Shown here: positions 27,312-37,953 of the stretch, piece by piece | Layout of the letters: each line of letters starts with the position of its first letter | Numbering within the stretch: the stretch's first letter is position 1 | Assembly (NCBI GenBank): GCA_964638715.1 | Contig: CAZWZF010000010.1 | Location: 48,551-112,550 of the forward strand | Reading direction: 5' to 3' | Length of the DNA: 64,000 nt | Source: JBAXQQ01 sp037131695 | GTDB taxonomy: Bacteria > Armatimonadota > Hebobacteria > CAIYQO01 | Notes under the pieces: model-generated | The model's input: only the letters and a program-made list of their open reading frames with translations | Told to the model about the DNA's origin: nothing | Database searches by the model: none | Program-made: the position numbers and the translations under genes

Positions 27312-28769
27312 ATGTATCGCTCAATGTTAATAATCACTTTGATTCTTGCGCTGATTTTTGCGTCTGTCAGCGTTTCTGCGCGAAAGGCTTCGGCTTTTTT
27401 GCTTAATTCGCGCGACACTGTGGTGGTGCTGGGTGACAGCATTACTTCGGATGGACGGTATACCCAACTGGTGCAGGATTTTGTTGATGCCAAATATCCT
27501 GAACGGCAGATTCGCTTTGTTTCTGCCGGAGCATCCGGCGACACGGTGCGGGGTTCATTGAACCGGCTGGAAAAACAGGTTTATGCCTGGAAGCCTGACT
27601 GGGTGCTTATCAATCTTGGCGTGAATGACCTGGGACGATTTTCGACAGAGGAATACCTGACGAATTATGAAGCGATGATTAACCGCATTTACCGCGACAC
27701 CAAGGCGAAAATTGGCATTATGTCCTTCATATATTTTGACCGGGAAAATAAAGACACCGCGAAAGAAGAAGCGTATATCGCCGGGATACAGGCATTGGCA
27801 AAGAAATATGGCTGCCTGTATATTCCCTGTTATGAAACATTTAAGGCTGTCCGTCCGACCTTGTCAACCGGTGTCCGGTATGCCGGCGACGCAGTGCACC
27901 CCAACCAGTTTGGCTATTGGATGTTCGCGCAAAGTATTTTGAAAGCGTTAAATTACCCTTTTGACGGCAAACCTATATCACTGGATATCCCCGTAACGCG
28001 ATTGTCAGCAGCAGATTATCCTGATCAAGCGAGTTTAATCGGAAAGAAATTCACGGTGGCTTTACCCAATCCACTGAAGGTAACCATCACAAAATTTCAA
28101 CCGAATACAATCACGGTGCCGCGTGCCGCCAAACCAATTAATATCGACGGCAAGTTGAATGAATGGAACTTGAACAGCACTATATTAATCGACAAGCGCG
28201 AACAGCAGTGCGGCGGTGTGATAAAATGGGGACAAGACCATCACACGGCGAAAGCATACACCTGCTACGATGACAACGCCTGGTATTTCGCCATCGCGGT
28301 AGATAGTCCGGTGGTAGTTAATATGGCAACATCTACCAGTATTATACGCGACAGCATCGAACTATGCGTTGACTTGCGCAGTCCAGATGAAAAAGCGAAA
28401 TATGGCAATAAAGCGCCAAATTTCCTGGCAAATCAATACCCGCACGTAGTTCAGTACTTGCTGGCTCCGGCAACTGCACAATCACCAACCACCTGGGTTA
28501 ATAAAGGCTCTGGCGATGCAAATATGCTGACCGGGGTAAAAGCCGCCTCATCACTAACCAATACCGGTTATATCATCGAAATGTCAGTCCCAGCCGCACA
28601 ATTCCCCGGAGGTGTAATTACTCCTGAAGCTGTATATGGACTGGATATTACTGTTGACGATGTAGACAGGTTTGAAGACTGGTCGGAATTAACCCAAATG
28701 CGCTGGAGCGGATCACAATTAAGCTTTTTCAGCACATTGGAATACGGGATGATGACGATGGGGAAATAA
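27312..28769 (+). CDS. Secreted SGNH hydrolase with C-terminal CBM9-like domain
   Basis: 485 residues with a signal peptide (MYRSMLIITLILALIFASVS). The SGNH domain spans about 30-215: Ser43 in GDSIT, Asn105 in GVND, Asp193 and His196 in GDAVHPN, a complete active site. Such enzymes often remove acetyl groups from plant or microbial glycans. Residues about 270-485 form a CBM9-like beta domain (INIDGKLNEWNL, DNAWYFAIAVD), also present in the giant proteins downstream. A strong site (AGGAGAAA) precedes the ATG. Confidence 0.9.
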   Translation: MYRSMLIITLILALIFASVSVSARKASAFLLNSRDTVVVLGDSITSDGRYTQLVQDFVDAKYPERQIRFVSAGASGDTVRGSLNRLEKQVYAWKPDWVLINLGVNDLGRFSTEEYLTNYEAMINRIYRDTKAKIGIMSFIYFDRENKDTAKEEAYIAGIQALAKKYGCLYIPCYETFKAVRPTLSTGVRYAGDAVHPNQFGYWMFAQSILKALNYPFDGKPISLDIPVTRLSAADYPDQASLIGKKFTVALPNPLKVTITKFQPNTITVPRAAKPINIDGKLNEWNLNSTILIDKREQQCGGVIKWGQDHHTAKAYTCYDDNAWYFAIAVDSPVVVNMATSTSIIRDSIELCVDLRSPDEKAKYGNKAPNFLANQYPHVVQYLLAPATAQSPTTWVNKGSGDANMLTGVKAASSLTNTGYIIEMSVPAAQFPGGVITPEAVYGLDITVDDVDRFEDWSELTQMRWSGSQLSFFSTLEYGMMTMGK

Positions 28770-28829
28770 TAGAAGAGAGAAGGGTGAGGGGTGAAGAGAG
28801 AAATTGCAAATGGTAAATGGCAAATTATC

Positions 28830-28852
28830 GTCACCGGGACGGTGACGCCACG
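28830..28852. repeat. Small REP-like hairpin (family C)
   Basis: GTCACCG-GGA-CGGTGAC is a perfect 7-bp stem followed by GCCACG and a T-rich run. A relative, GTCACCGAGACAATGACGCC, lies at 34209-34228. It sits between convergent genes, so it could be a terminator as well as a dispersed repeat. Confidence 0.55.
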
Positions 28853-28888
28853 TTTTTCTCTCTTCTCTCCTCACTCTTCTCTCTTCTG

Positions 28889-30253
28889 TTACTCTTTTTT
28901 CGCCGGTAAACTCTTCAAAACTAACTGTCCTATCATTTCGGCGCCTTTCTCGTTTGGATGTACGCCGTCTGCGAATAGTGCTTCCTGACCCGCGAAAGTT
29001 TCGGCGGATTCTATTATTGTTGCGCCGGCTTGTTTCGCGCCTTGCGCCAGCAAAGGCCGCACCTGCACCAGCAATTCTTCGGTGATGCCAAATGCCGGTT
29101 TGAAAACCGGTACCGGCATTACCACGATAACCTCTGGTTTTGATGGCAAATCTTTGAATATATTAATCATGGCAGCCATGTCGCCGGCAATTTCGGTTGA
29201 ATGTGCCCAGTTCTGCGGCTTGCTGTCATTTGTTCCCAACATGATAATCACCACGTTTGGACTGTAATGCTTTGCCATGAACAAGGCATTTTGTTTCCAA
29301 TAACTGCTGTCGCCATTCTTCAATAATGTGGTGCCGGAAATACCGAAATTGCCAACCATCGCTTTGCCATCCAGCAAACGGCGCAAAACACCCGGAGGCG
29401 ACTTTTTATCGCTGCCGCTCAGTCCATATCCCTGGGTTATACTGTCGCCTACCCAGGCAATGCGAGTGATTTTTTCCGTAGCGACTCGCTCTGGCGAAGG
29501 GGCAGATTTTTCTGCCAGTTTCTCAAGCTTCATATTTGAAGCAACAACATTTTTACATGAATCACGCAGGAAAATACCGCCTACCATCAAACCGCTGCCG
29601 GGATTAAATAGCTGTTTGAACGAGGTGGACGGCAATATAGCCTTGCCATCCGCGCTGGCACCCCATGTCAGCGCGTCCATGTCGAACTCAACCAGCAGTG
29701 TGACAGTCGCACCGACAGTATAGGCAATTTTTTCAGACCCAGGTTCATCGGTGGTAATGGCACCTTTATCAAAAGTTATGCACGCCGGTCGTCTTTGCGG
29801 CCATATCCACGCGCCATCTTCGCCTGCCATAACAACCTGCATGTGCAGGCCGTCAACATTGGCATCCTGCGGGGCAACCTGGCAAGACAACGTGTATTTA
29901 CCGGATTTCAGCATCAAATTTCTCAAATCCCAATAGATTTCTCCACCGGTATTTGGGCCTTCGGTGCCTTTAAATATAGCGTAAGGAGCCTTAACACCGG
30001 CAATTTCTTCCGATGCACCTTTTACTGTTAAACTCCCGCGAAAAGATACCGAAGATGGTATGGTTATCGGCAATTGCGGTTCTTCCGCCTTTGCCGGCAT
30101 CACCAGCAGCTTATTATCTTTATCTGTCTGGTCAAATTTCGTATCGACAATAATTTGTTTGCCAGCAGCAGCATCTGCCTTTGTGAATGGCGATAATGCT
30201 GTAAAAAGCAAACCACATAAAAATAATGCGCTGATAAATTTGATTGATTTCAT
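28889..30253 (-). CDS. Secreted SGNH hydrolase with N-terminal beta-sandwich
   Basis: 454 residues with a signal peptide (MKSIKFISALFLCGLLFTAL, then SPFTKADA). Residues about 30-245 form a beta-sandwich, possibly sugar-binding. Residues about 260-450 form an SGNH hydrolase domain: Ser271 in VGDSITQGYG, Asn in LGTNDSK, Asp/His in ADGVHPNEKG. The predicted role is deacetylation or deacylation of an extracellular glycan. The ATG at 30251-30253 is chosen because AAAGGAA lies 7 nt upstream; an ATG seven codons earlier has no site. It is convergent with the previous SGNH gene and is the third SGNH hydrolase in the window. Confidence 0.9.
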   Translation of the reverse strand: MKSIKFISALFLCGLLFTALSPFTKADAAAGKQIIVDTKFDQTDKDNKLLVMPAKAEEPQLPITIPSSVSFRGSLTVKGASEEIAGVKAPYAIFKGTEGPNTGGEIYWDLRNLMLKSGKYTLSCQVAPQDANVDGLHMQVVMAGEDGAWIWPQRRPACITFDKGAITTDEPGSEKIAYTVGATVTLLVEFDMDALTWGASADGKAILPSTSFKQLFNPGSGLMVGGIFLRDSCKNVVASNMKLEKLAEKSAPSPERVATEKITRIAWVGDSITQGYGLSGSDKKSPPGVLRRLLDGKAMVGNFGISGTTLLKNGDSSYWKQNALFMAKHYSPNVVIIMLGTNDSKPQNWAHSTEIAGDMAAMINIFKDLPSKPEVIVVMPVPVFKPAFGITEELLVQVRPLLAQGAKQAGATIIESAETFAGQEALFADGVHPNEKGAEMIGQLVLKSLPAKKE

Positions 30254-30348
30254 ATTACTATTCCTTTGTTTCATATGTTCTACACTTTACTTTTTCACGT
30301 TAAATTCAGTTATTTTATATTTAATCTAATTACACAACCATTTGATTC

Positions 30349-33300
30349 TTATTCTATTAATGCTGTACCCCATTGAGACGGTTCCAGCCGGCTTTCGCTG
30401 GGGATGTCATTATTGATGGCTGCAGTAGGACTGTTATTTGCCCAGTAGGCGCGCAAGCCGCAAACACTACCGGTTTCATTGCCGAATAAATAACCGAGAT
30501 CCATGCGCACAGATGCGGTGGATTTCGGCGACCATCCGAGCAATGACAGGGGAATTATCGCAGTCGCAGTAAAGCCGGCAGGCGTCTTGCTATATTCCAA
30601 TGTAACCTGACTCACAACCTCAATACTGTCAAAGGTTTCTTGACCGGTGGGGGATTTCAGAACCTTTGCTTCACCGGTAAAATCTTTCACCTTTGGACGG
30701 TAGAGTATTGCTAAAGGTTTGCCGTTTTGACGAGTGATTAACAGGCGTAAGTCGCCGATAGCGGGTTTTACCCGTTTAGCATCAGCATTCGGGTCAGCAG
30801 CTAATTGAACATCGATCAGGTTGCCGCCTTTGAATATAATCAGCGGGTCGGTGATATTGTTAGTAAGTTCAAATGGTGTTGTTACATCATAATTTATATA
30901 TAGTTTCTGCTGGTCATAGGCGGCACGGGCGGTGAAACGTCGTTTCTCGTCAACCACACGGGTGATTCCCTGTGCAACGCTCAGACTGCCTTTGCCACGT
31001 TCAATGAAGAGTGGCTGTGCCTGGGCTTTACGGCGACCGAATTCCTCTAATGCTGCATTTGCGACGGCGACATCCGCAGGTGTGATGGTCAACTTGCCGT
31101 CAGGGAGGCGCTTCACTGTATTTAACCCGAAGATTTCTGATATTCGTCCGTCTGTATCGCCACCGAGGAAGAAATAACGCCCGCTTTTTTGCATTTTCAC
31201 CATTTGCCCGGCGAATGCCTCACACATGATCAAGTCAGATCCCATCACCCCTTCGCGTTGATCGCGGAAGAGGCGTGAGATATACATACCATCGCGTGTG
31301 ATAATATTGAATGGACCAAAATAGGAAGCAATACCAGTGAAATCGCCAGCAGTGCCCAGGAAGCTGGTGACTCCCCACAGGTTGCCTTTACTACCCACTG
31401 GCAGGTTAAGCGATGCGCGCCAACTCTTGGTCGGGTAGGTCCACAGCGCCTTGCCACCTGGTGTCAAGCGCGTTAACCCGCCATCCGACTGAACAGTATA
31501 AAGGGTGTCATCCATGGTGTCGTGATGAAGGCCGCCGAACTCGTGTGAGCCGGCGATGCCCGTTTTCGAAGCCTTGGGAAGGTCATATATCGGTCGACCG
31601 TCTTTACCTGTACTGGCGAGGGGCAGCATGGCACCAGGACAATATAAATTCAGGTTGGCATCCAGAGCGCCGAATGAACTAAAGGTTTTTGATAAAGTGA
31701 TTTCATCCGCCTGGATAATCTGGTCATCATTAGTATCTTGCCAGAAATAGTTTCCGTTCGGGTATTTTGTATTATCGTCGAAAATTGGGTAGGGTGGCCA
31801 GGCGATAAATTGGTTGCCTTTGACGACGTTGATAACTGCTACAATTGGTTTGAAAAGTTCGCCAGTACGTCGGTAGAGAACACTGCCGATATGGCTGCTG
31901 CCCCAAGCATACTGGCTTTTATCCTTTGCGGTCAGCACGCGCAACCAGCCGGTACCATCTATCATATTCGGCTGGGTAGCACGCCACATGGTATTTTTTG
32001 GCGACCAGGTACCATTTTTTGTGTTTATTTTATACGTGGTCATGTCGCAATAGGCTTCATCTTCGCGCGATGGGTCCATGCTGACAAAAGTGGCATAATG
32101 ACCACCACCAAAGAATTCATTCAGACAGGTGCCATGTTTTGTATCCCACACGCTGATGCGCTTAGGTGAGTCCAGCGTTTCTGCTACCCACAAACGACCA
32201 CGGATATCAATGGCGATGCCGCCAGGTTCAAGCATACCTGTTTTATCATAACGTCCCACTGCCGGACGTCCACCGGTTTTGCCGATGCTGTTCAGGTATT
32301 TCCCGGTAGCGGTGAAAACTGATACATTTTGCGTTTTGCCGCCATTGGCGACGTAAATATTCCCGGTGTTATCGGTAGTTATACCTGTCGGGATATCAAG
32401 GTGATTATTTATCAATGGTGTAATGCCATTTTTACTGGCAGATACAATTTTTTCCTGGCTTACTACCAGCAAAGGACCATTGGGCGACACAGTCATTTGT
32501 TGTGGTGCTGGCACCGTCCATTGCTCAATGATAGAACCTTTAATCGGGTCATACAGGCAAATCATATTACGTTTCTTGTACGCGACATATAACATGCCGT
32601 TTCCATAAGCAAGTCCGGTCACGGTATTAGTTTCTTTATCACCGCCAGAAGGTTCTTCAACTTTCGCAGTGCCGCGAGAGAAATTCATCGGTCGACTATC
32701 GGTGACATCAAAAACTTGAACGCCGCTGCCGTCGATAAAACCAGTGCCACCACTTGTGAAGAGACGTTTGCCATCAGTTGCGATATAGATTGCGCTGTGC
32801 AGCATACCCCATTGCTTGTGTCCATTCAGGTCTACCCGCAGCAAACCGCCTTTGTTTTCCGCCACATTCCAAGCCAAAATCATACTATCAGACAATGCGG
32901 CGACAGTGGTCGGTGTGCCATGGTCAGCACCCCAGGAACCTTTGCCATCTGCGGTGACCCAAGTTGGATGTCCGGAATTGTTCACCCCCATCACATATTT
33001 CGTGGTTATCGGTTGGTGGTATAAGCCGCGCCATGTATAATCGCCGGCAGGCAGCGGCTTTCCATTGTCATCCAAGCCATCCCAGGCCTCGATGACATCG
33101 CCTTTTTTACGAGCTGCTTGTGATATCAGTCGGCGAACATCTTTGCCATTTTTGTCCTGTAGTGCAATGGTTACTTCACTGGTTTCAGGTAAGACATAAT
33201 GGAATTTTAACGGCGTGCTGGGAGCGATGGCAATGTCATCACCCGGCTGACTGAAGGCTGCAGGCAGTTTACCGTGATCAGTAAAGAGAGCTTTTCCCCA

Positions 33301-34050
33301 GCAATAGGTGCCCTGGAATGGGAATCCTGAGCGACTCATCAGATCATAAGCCGCACCACCGCCAACAATGGAAAGTCCGTCTGCGGAACCCCATTGGATT
33401 TGGAGCACTGAAGTGAGAAGGTCACCCACTACAGGTGTTTTTTTTGCTTCCAGGGTGCTCCAGGGGATACGGTATTCGAAAGTATAACCGCGTTTATCGT
33501 CAAACATGCGGTAAGCCCCCTGAAATTTATCCGCAGGCACTACACCACCAGGATAACCAGCCTTCGGACCCTGGTAATTCATCCCATAAGCCAACTGCAG
33601 GCATGGCTGTTGACTGCCGGTGTAATACCATAACATCATGTGGCAAAGCTGATCATTATAACCACTCACTTCCAACGGAAAACCAGCAGCGGGATCGAGC
33701 ATCATACGCAACTGGAAACAGTCGCCGTCCCATGCGCGTCCGGGGTCGGCAACGGGGTCATGGCGGTTAATCATCGGAGAATCATCCTGTACCACTCCGC
33801 TGACATAAAGCGCATCCTTGTCATACATGAAGGCAAGACGACCGTTCATGGTACTGCGGGTTTCAGGGGCGATAAATATTTCTATCTGTCCTGAAAGATC
33901 CCAATCATTCAATTTGCCGTCAATGGTTACCTGCTGCGGACATGGCACCACAAAAAGACGTTTATTGCGTCCGCGGCCAGTGCTGTCCTGCGACCACCCA
34001 GCACTTATCAGCAGGGAAATTAGCAACAGACAGAAAATGAAATTACGCAT
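30349..34050 (-). CDS. Giant secreted NHL-propeller protein with CBM9-like and FlgD-like domains
   Basis: 1233 residues with a signal peptide (MRNFIFCLLLISLLISAGWS). Residues about 35-245 form a CBM9-like domain (VTIDGKLNDWDL, KDALYVSGVVQDDSP). Residues about 275-350 form a FlgD-like immunoglobulin domain (YVLPETSEVTIALQDKNGK, DDNGKPLPAGDYTW). About 360-960 is a long NHL-type propeller region (GGIAIDIRGRLWVAE, TGITTDNTGNIYVANGGK). About 1010-1233 is a second CBM9-like domain. No catalytic site is recognisable, so it may bind glycans or be a lyase of unknown type. GGAGAT precedes the ATG. The protein at 38350 has the same domain order in its second half and is a paralog. Confidence 0.82.
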   Translation of the reverse strand: MRNFIFCLLLISLLISAGWSQDSTGRGRNKRLFVVPCPQQVTIDGKLNDWDLSGQIEIFIAPETRSTMNGRLAFMYDKDALYVSGVVQDDSPMINRHDPVADPGRAWDGDCFQLRMMLDPAAGFPLEVSGYNDQLCHMMLWYYTGSQQPCLQLAYGMNYQGPKAGYPGGVVPADKFQGAYRMFDDKRGYTFEYRIPWSTLEAKKTPVVGDLLTSVLQIQWGSADGLSIVGGGAAYDLMSRSGFPFQGTYCWGKALFTDHGKLPAAFSQPGDDIAIAPSTPLKFHYVLPETSEVTIALQDKNGKDVRRLISQAARKKGDVIEAWDGLDDNGKPLPAGDYTWRGLYHQPITTKYVMGVNNSGHPTWVTADGKGSWGADHGTPTTVAALSDSMILAWNVAENKGGLLRVDLNGHKQWGMLHSAIYIATDGKRLFTSGGTGFIDGSGVQVFDVTDSRPMNFSRGTAKVEEPSGGDKETNTVTGLAYGNGMLYVAYKKRNMICLYDPIKGSIIEQWTVPAPQQMTVSPNGPLLVVSQEKIVSASKNGITPLINNHLDIPTGITTDNTGNIYVANGGKTQNVSVFTATGKYLNSIGKTGGRPAVGRYDKTGMLEPGGIAIDIRGRLWVAETLDSPKRISVWDTKHGTCLNEFFGGGHYATFVSMDPSREDEAYCDMTTYKINTKNGTWSPKNTMWRATQPNMIDGTGWLRVLTAKDKSQYAWGSSHIGSVLYRRTGELFKPIVAVINVVKGNQFIAWPPYPIFDDNTKYPNGNYFWQDTNDDQIIQADEITLSKTFSSFGALDANLNLYCPGAMLPLASTGKDGRPIYDLPKASKTGIAGSHEFGGLHHDTMDDTLYTVQSDGGLTRLTPGGKALWTYPTKSWRASLNLPVGSKGNLWGVTSFLGTAGDFTGIASYFGPFNIITRDGMYISRLFRDQREGVMGSDLIMCEAFAGQMVKMQKSGRYFFLGGDTDGRISEIFGLNTVKRLPDGKLTITPADVAVANAALEEFGRRKAQAQPLFIERGKGSLSVAQGITRVVDEKRRFTARAAYDQQKLYINYDVTTPFELTNNITDPLIIFKGGNLIDVQLAADPNADAKRVKPAIGDLRLLITRQNGKPLAILYRPKVKDFTGEAKVLKSPTGQETFDSIEVVSQVTLEYSKTPAGFTATAIIPLSLLGWSPKSTASVRMDLGYLFGNETGSVCGLRAYWANNSPTAAINNDIPSESRLEPSQWGTALIE

Positions 34051-34239
34051 AAAGATATCTCCATTTTTTAATTACAGATGTGTTCCGGTTAACATTAGTA
34101 TCTTACTTCCCGTAAATCCATTTGTACAGAGAATTTATCCTGATTTTAAGATATTTATTTAAATAAAATGACAACTGTTTATTTCTGTAACGACCATAAA
34201 ATAAATCTGTCACCGAGACAATGACGCCACGAATGTAAA

Positions 34240-34268
34240 AAGCCGCAAAAGAAACTCTTTTGCGGCTT
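34240..34268 (-). terminator. Rho-independent terminator of the 34291-37755 gene
   Basis: A perfect 12-bp stem (AAGCCGCAAAAG at 34240-34251 with its complement at 34257-34268) and a 5-nt loop. On the minus strand it is followed by a T-rich run. It lies 22 bp beyond the stop codon of the minus-strand gene. Confidence 0.85.
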
Positions 34269-34290
34269 AATTTTTTGTGTTGGATTCAGG

Positions 34291-37200
34291 CTATTTTATA
34301 TTTAATCCAACTACGCAGCCATCGGCAAGACCGACTGCCAGGATGTTGCCGTTCCATGCCAGGGCGTTGATGTCTGTTGGCATTGTCTGTTGGGTCTTCA
34401 GCACATTGTCGGCACCAAAGGTTTGTACGGTGCCGCCAGTGTATGCGATGGCGGTCATGTTGTTTACCGCTACAACCATTTTAACGGTTGCGCCAGGCAG
34501 CAGGCTTGATTTCAGCGGTGCTGCCACTGCGATAACCGGCTTGTCTGCTGCCGGGATAGTATCAACAACTTTTATTGTCGCTTTGCCTTTTGTGTCGATG
34601 GTTGCCTGGGCGCCATTCGCGCTGTAGGCGACAACTTTATTGCCATCTATCGCAATCGAGTTAATGCGGTCGGTTAATTGTGCCTGCCATTCTATCGGCG
34701 CAGCGGTGATTTTTACTGGTTGTGTCGCGGTGGTGATGGTATTGCTTACTGGCAGCACCAGCGGGGTCAGCGGGTCAATGCCGATGCCCAGGGTAAACAT
34801 GGTGCCGATTGCTTCGTTGATGCCGTCCGCATCATAACCAATCAGAGAAATGCTTTCAACGTCGTGGCCGAGGGTCATCAGGTTCCAGGCAATCATGCCA
34901 TGTCCGCGACCGGGGAAATCCGCTGTCGGGGCGTATGGCAATACTTTGCGGTCATTCAGGAACTTTATCAGCGGGTTGTCTTTTTCGTTACCCAACAAAA
35001 TTGTCGGGGTAGACAGATTGTAGCCAACTACTGCCGGGCTATTGCGGGCATTAATATTAGCAGGAACATCAAGTGAGCCGGCTGCCTGATCGCCGCACCA
35101 TGTTTTCGCTTCTTCATCGGTCAGCGTGCGCGCCTTGTTGGCGTCTGCTGCAGTGACAATGTTGGCGACTACATTATAAGGTTTCAATATCTGCACCAGT
35201 CGGTCGGCAGCGGCATTATTATAATCGCTTGTGCCTTTCACAATGGTGATGACGCGGTAATTGCGGAAGAAGTTATAGATATTTTCTTTGTCCGCCCAGA
35301 AATATGTCGCGCGCTGGGCAGCACCGGCCAAAACGCCGCACTGGCTTGCTGGCATGTAGGTGAAGGTTGCTGTACCGGTAGTATTAGCCAGCAGTTCTTT
35401 AACAGAAATTGTCCACTTGCCGGCGGCGTCATTTACTGCCAACGGCAAACTTACTGAGCAAACACCCTTGTCGGTAGCACGGTAGATATCGTAGCGAACC
35501 ACACCCAGCGGGTCGATAACTTTTATCTGCAATGGCGCGGTGCCGGCGATAACGTTCTTCTGGGTATCCTGCAGGGTTGCGCTGAAATCGATAGTCTGCA
35601 AATTGCTGTCGCGGGTTAAGTCGCGGTTAATTACTGCCGCGCCGACATTTACGCCGCCGATTGGACGGGCGGTGCGGGCAAACGCCATCATTTGGCCAGG
35701 GCCAAAATCAAGCGCTGCTGTTGTCATAGCCTGACCTTTTTTGGCAGAAAACGCGGTTAAACCACCGGAGATGGCGTTATAAATTGAACGGCCATCATTC
35801 GGAAGTGCAATGTTGGCTTTAGCAGCGACAGGTATGCCGTACCCGCCTGCCGGTATGCTGTAACCAGCTTCCGGGGTGTAGTTAACGGCAAAGATATATT
35901 CGATATCGCCGCGAACCTGTTTGCCGGCTGCGATAGTATTTACATCGCTTTCAAATGCCGGGAAGATTCCCTTGGCGACTAACGCGTCTTTCAGCATTTT
36001 GGCTAATGGCGCGGCGTTGTCTATCATTAATCGGAATGAGTTAGCCTTGGTGGTCTCTATTTTCTGCTGATCTTTGTCAGTAACTAACTTTGCGTCAGCC
36101 TGGGCTTTCGCATACATAGCACCGGGTAAGATGTCTAATTTCACCGCACCGACAACATTAATCTTGCATTCTGAAGTAATCAGAACCACTCCGCCGGTCT
36201 TTGTGTATAGTTCCAGTGAAGCAATCGCTGCCGGGTCAAGGTAATCCAGACCGGTAAGTATGATTGCTTTATGGCTGACGGCAAGGGTGCCATCAATGAT
36301 ATCTTCGTCTAATACCGCGCTCATAGGATACTGATTCATTTTCAGCGCCATATAAACTGATGGCAATGAACCCAGTTGCGGACTGCCGCCGTGACTGTGT
36401 TCAATGCATGATTTTGAATATAAAACCGCTACATCCTGGCGGGTGATTGCCGGCTTGGTAAAAATAGTTCCCAAACGAGCAAACAGTTTGTTGCTTTCGG
36501 TGATGCCGGATGCGGCGGCACTGGTGGCATTCAATCCCGGAGGTGTGCTCATCCCCTGGATGCCGGTGATGAAGGAAAGGTTGTGCTCTTCACGGAACGC
36601 ATCCGGGGTCATGTTATACCATTCTGGCAGGTACCATGTCGGCTTGTCAGTCTGTCGTGGCAATGCCATCTCAAGGAAGAATGTCGCGTTCAGGTTGCGC
36701 AGCCAGAAGTCATTGTATCCACCATGGCCGCTGATAATTGGCATGGAACGCGCAACGTTAAAATAATAACCATCGTGAAACGCGGTCCAACCATACTGAG
36801 TCTGGGTAACAGACAAATAGCCCGGTTTCATGCGATCAAGAGCGTTCTTTGATGCTTTCCACATCATATCCATAAATCCGAGTTTGAACTCGCAAACCTT
36901 TGCCCAAGCTTCCAATCCTTCTGGGGTATTGGTGTCGACTTTATCAAACCAAGGCATTTCTTCGCCAAATGCGCGTTTGTAAGCATCACGCTGGAAAGAA
37001 ATATCATGCGGGCCAAATAAAGGTTTGCCGTCTTTATCTTTTAAATATGCGTGGGGCAGCCAGGTAAGGCCCGGCTCATCATGCAGATGGGCGCCGATGG
37101 CATTTGGCATGGTGCGGAAACCGAATGCACGATCAACGCCGCGCTGAATTGCACCGATATATACGTTGGGGTCGGACCAGTCATTGGTTAATTTCAGGTC

Positions 37201-37755
37201 ATGCTGGTGGCCGCCGCCCATCAGGCAGTTGCCCATTACATCCAGACCGCTGCGGATAGATGGTTCGCCGGTTTCACCCATGGCGATATTAAATCCCATT
37301 CCGTTTTCGCCTTCGGTAATCATCGATTTATTGGTGATGCCGCCCCAATGAATGGTTTTGTAATCAGACTTGCGGATATGACTGAATATCTCTATTTTCG
37401 TCTGTGCCGCCGCGCCATCGCATGCCACATCAACGGTGTATGCACCCGGCCGCATCAGCCAGCCATTCAGGCGCAGCTTTTCGGTATTGCGCGCGTCGGC
37501 ACCAGCCATCAGCACAGCCTTCACCGGAAAGGCGAAAGTCATTTTGCTGGCGTCATCGCCGGTAACGGTTAGCGTCAGTAAACCGGCAGGCAATGCCTGC
37601 ACATCACTGCGCACGACAGAAATGTCGATAAGTTCATTGGTTTGGTACGCTGTGCGGTTTAACGGCAGCAGCACCTGAAGTTTAGCCGCTGACGCCGAAA
37701 TACCGGCCAGCAACCCCACGATCAGCATCGCGATGAGTAAACGGAATTGGCTCAT
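34291..37755 (-). CDS. Large secreted protein of unknown function, possible GH42-like barrel
   Basis: 1154 residues with a signal peptide (MSQFRLLIAMLIVGLLAGIS). Residues about 25-130 form a beta domain. Residues about 135-430 look like a barrel, with HLHDEPGLTW near 215 and WYLPEWYNMTPD near 360. Acidic residues in such positions would suit a GH42-like or clan GH-A hydrolase, but I cannot identify the pair with confidence. Residues about 430-560 resemble a GATase-like domain (LAVSHKAIILTGLDYLD, TGGVVLITSE), as follows barrels in GH42 enzymes. Later parts are beta-rich, and the last 100 residues look like propeller blades. GAGGAGA lies 6 nt before the ATG, and a terminator follows the gene. 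Confidence 0.75.
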   Translation of the reverse strand: MSQFRLLIAMLIVGLLAGISASAAKLQVLLPLNRTAYQTNELIDISVVRSDVQALPAGLLTLTVTGDDASKMTFAFPVKAVLMAGADARNTEKLRLNGWLMRPGAYTVDVACDGAAAQTKIEIFSHIRKSDYKTIHWGGITNKSMITEGENGMGFNIAMGETGEPSIRSGLDVMGNCLMGGGHQHDLKLTNDWSDPNVYIGAIQRGVDRAFGFRTMPNAIGAHLHDEPGLTWLPHAYLKDKDGKPLFGPHDISFQRDAYKRAFGEEMPWFDKVDTNTPEGLEAWAKVCEFKLGFMDMMWKASKNALDRMKPGYLSVTQTQYGWTAFHDGYYFNVARSMPIISGHGGYNDFWLRNLNATFFLEMALPRQTDKPTWYLPEWYNMTPDAFREEHNLSFITGIQGMSTPPGLNATSAAASGITESNKLFARLGTIFTKPAITRQDVAVLYSKSCIEHSHGGSPQLGSLPSVYMALKMNQYPMSAVLDEDIIDGTLAVSHKAIILTGLDYLDPAAIASLELYTKTGGVVLITSECKINVVGAVKLDILPGAMYAKAQADAKLVTDKDQQKIETTKANSFRLMIDNAAPLAKMLKDALVAKGIFPAFESDVNTIAAGKQVRGDIEYIFAVNYTPEAGYSIPAGGYGIPVAAKANIALPNDGRSIYNAISGGLTAFSAKKGQAMTTAALDFGPGQMMAFARTARPIGGVNVGAAVINRDLTRDSNLQTIDFSATLQDTQKNVIAGTAPLQIKVIDPLGVVRYDIYRATDKGVCSVSLPLAVNDAAGKWTISVKELLANTTGTATFTYMPASQCGVLAGAAQRATYFWADKENIYNFFRNYRVITIVKGTSDYNNAAADRLVQILKPYNVVANIVTAADANKARTLTDEEAKTWCGDQAAGSLDVPANINARNSPAVVGYNLSTPTILLGNEKDNPLIKFLNDRKVLPYAPTADFPGRGHGMIAWNLMTLGHDVESISLIGYDADGINEAIGTMFTLGIGIDPLTPLVLPVSNTITTATQPVKITAAPIEWQAQLTDRINSIAIDGNKVVAYSANGAQATIDTKGKATIKVVDTIPAADKPVIAVAAPLKSSLLPGATVKMVVAVNNMTAIAYTGGTVQTFGADNVLKTQQTMPTDINALAWNGNILAVGLADGCVVGLNIK

Positions 37756-37953
37756 TACTGTTCTCCTCGGGTAGATTAGGTTGGGAATTTACCTATTATG
37801 TACCTTTTGACGCTAATTGTAAATATTAGTTACAAGGTTTTAATACAATAGTGATATTTTTTCGATTATTTTCAAAATAAATAATTCTCTCCTTGCCATT
37901 TTATGCTGTCCGCACTTACAATAAAAAAGAAGTTACCTGAAGAGAGAGAAGCG

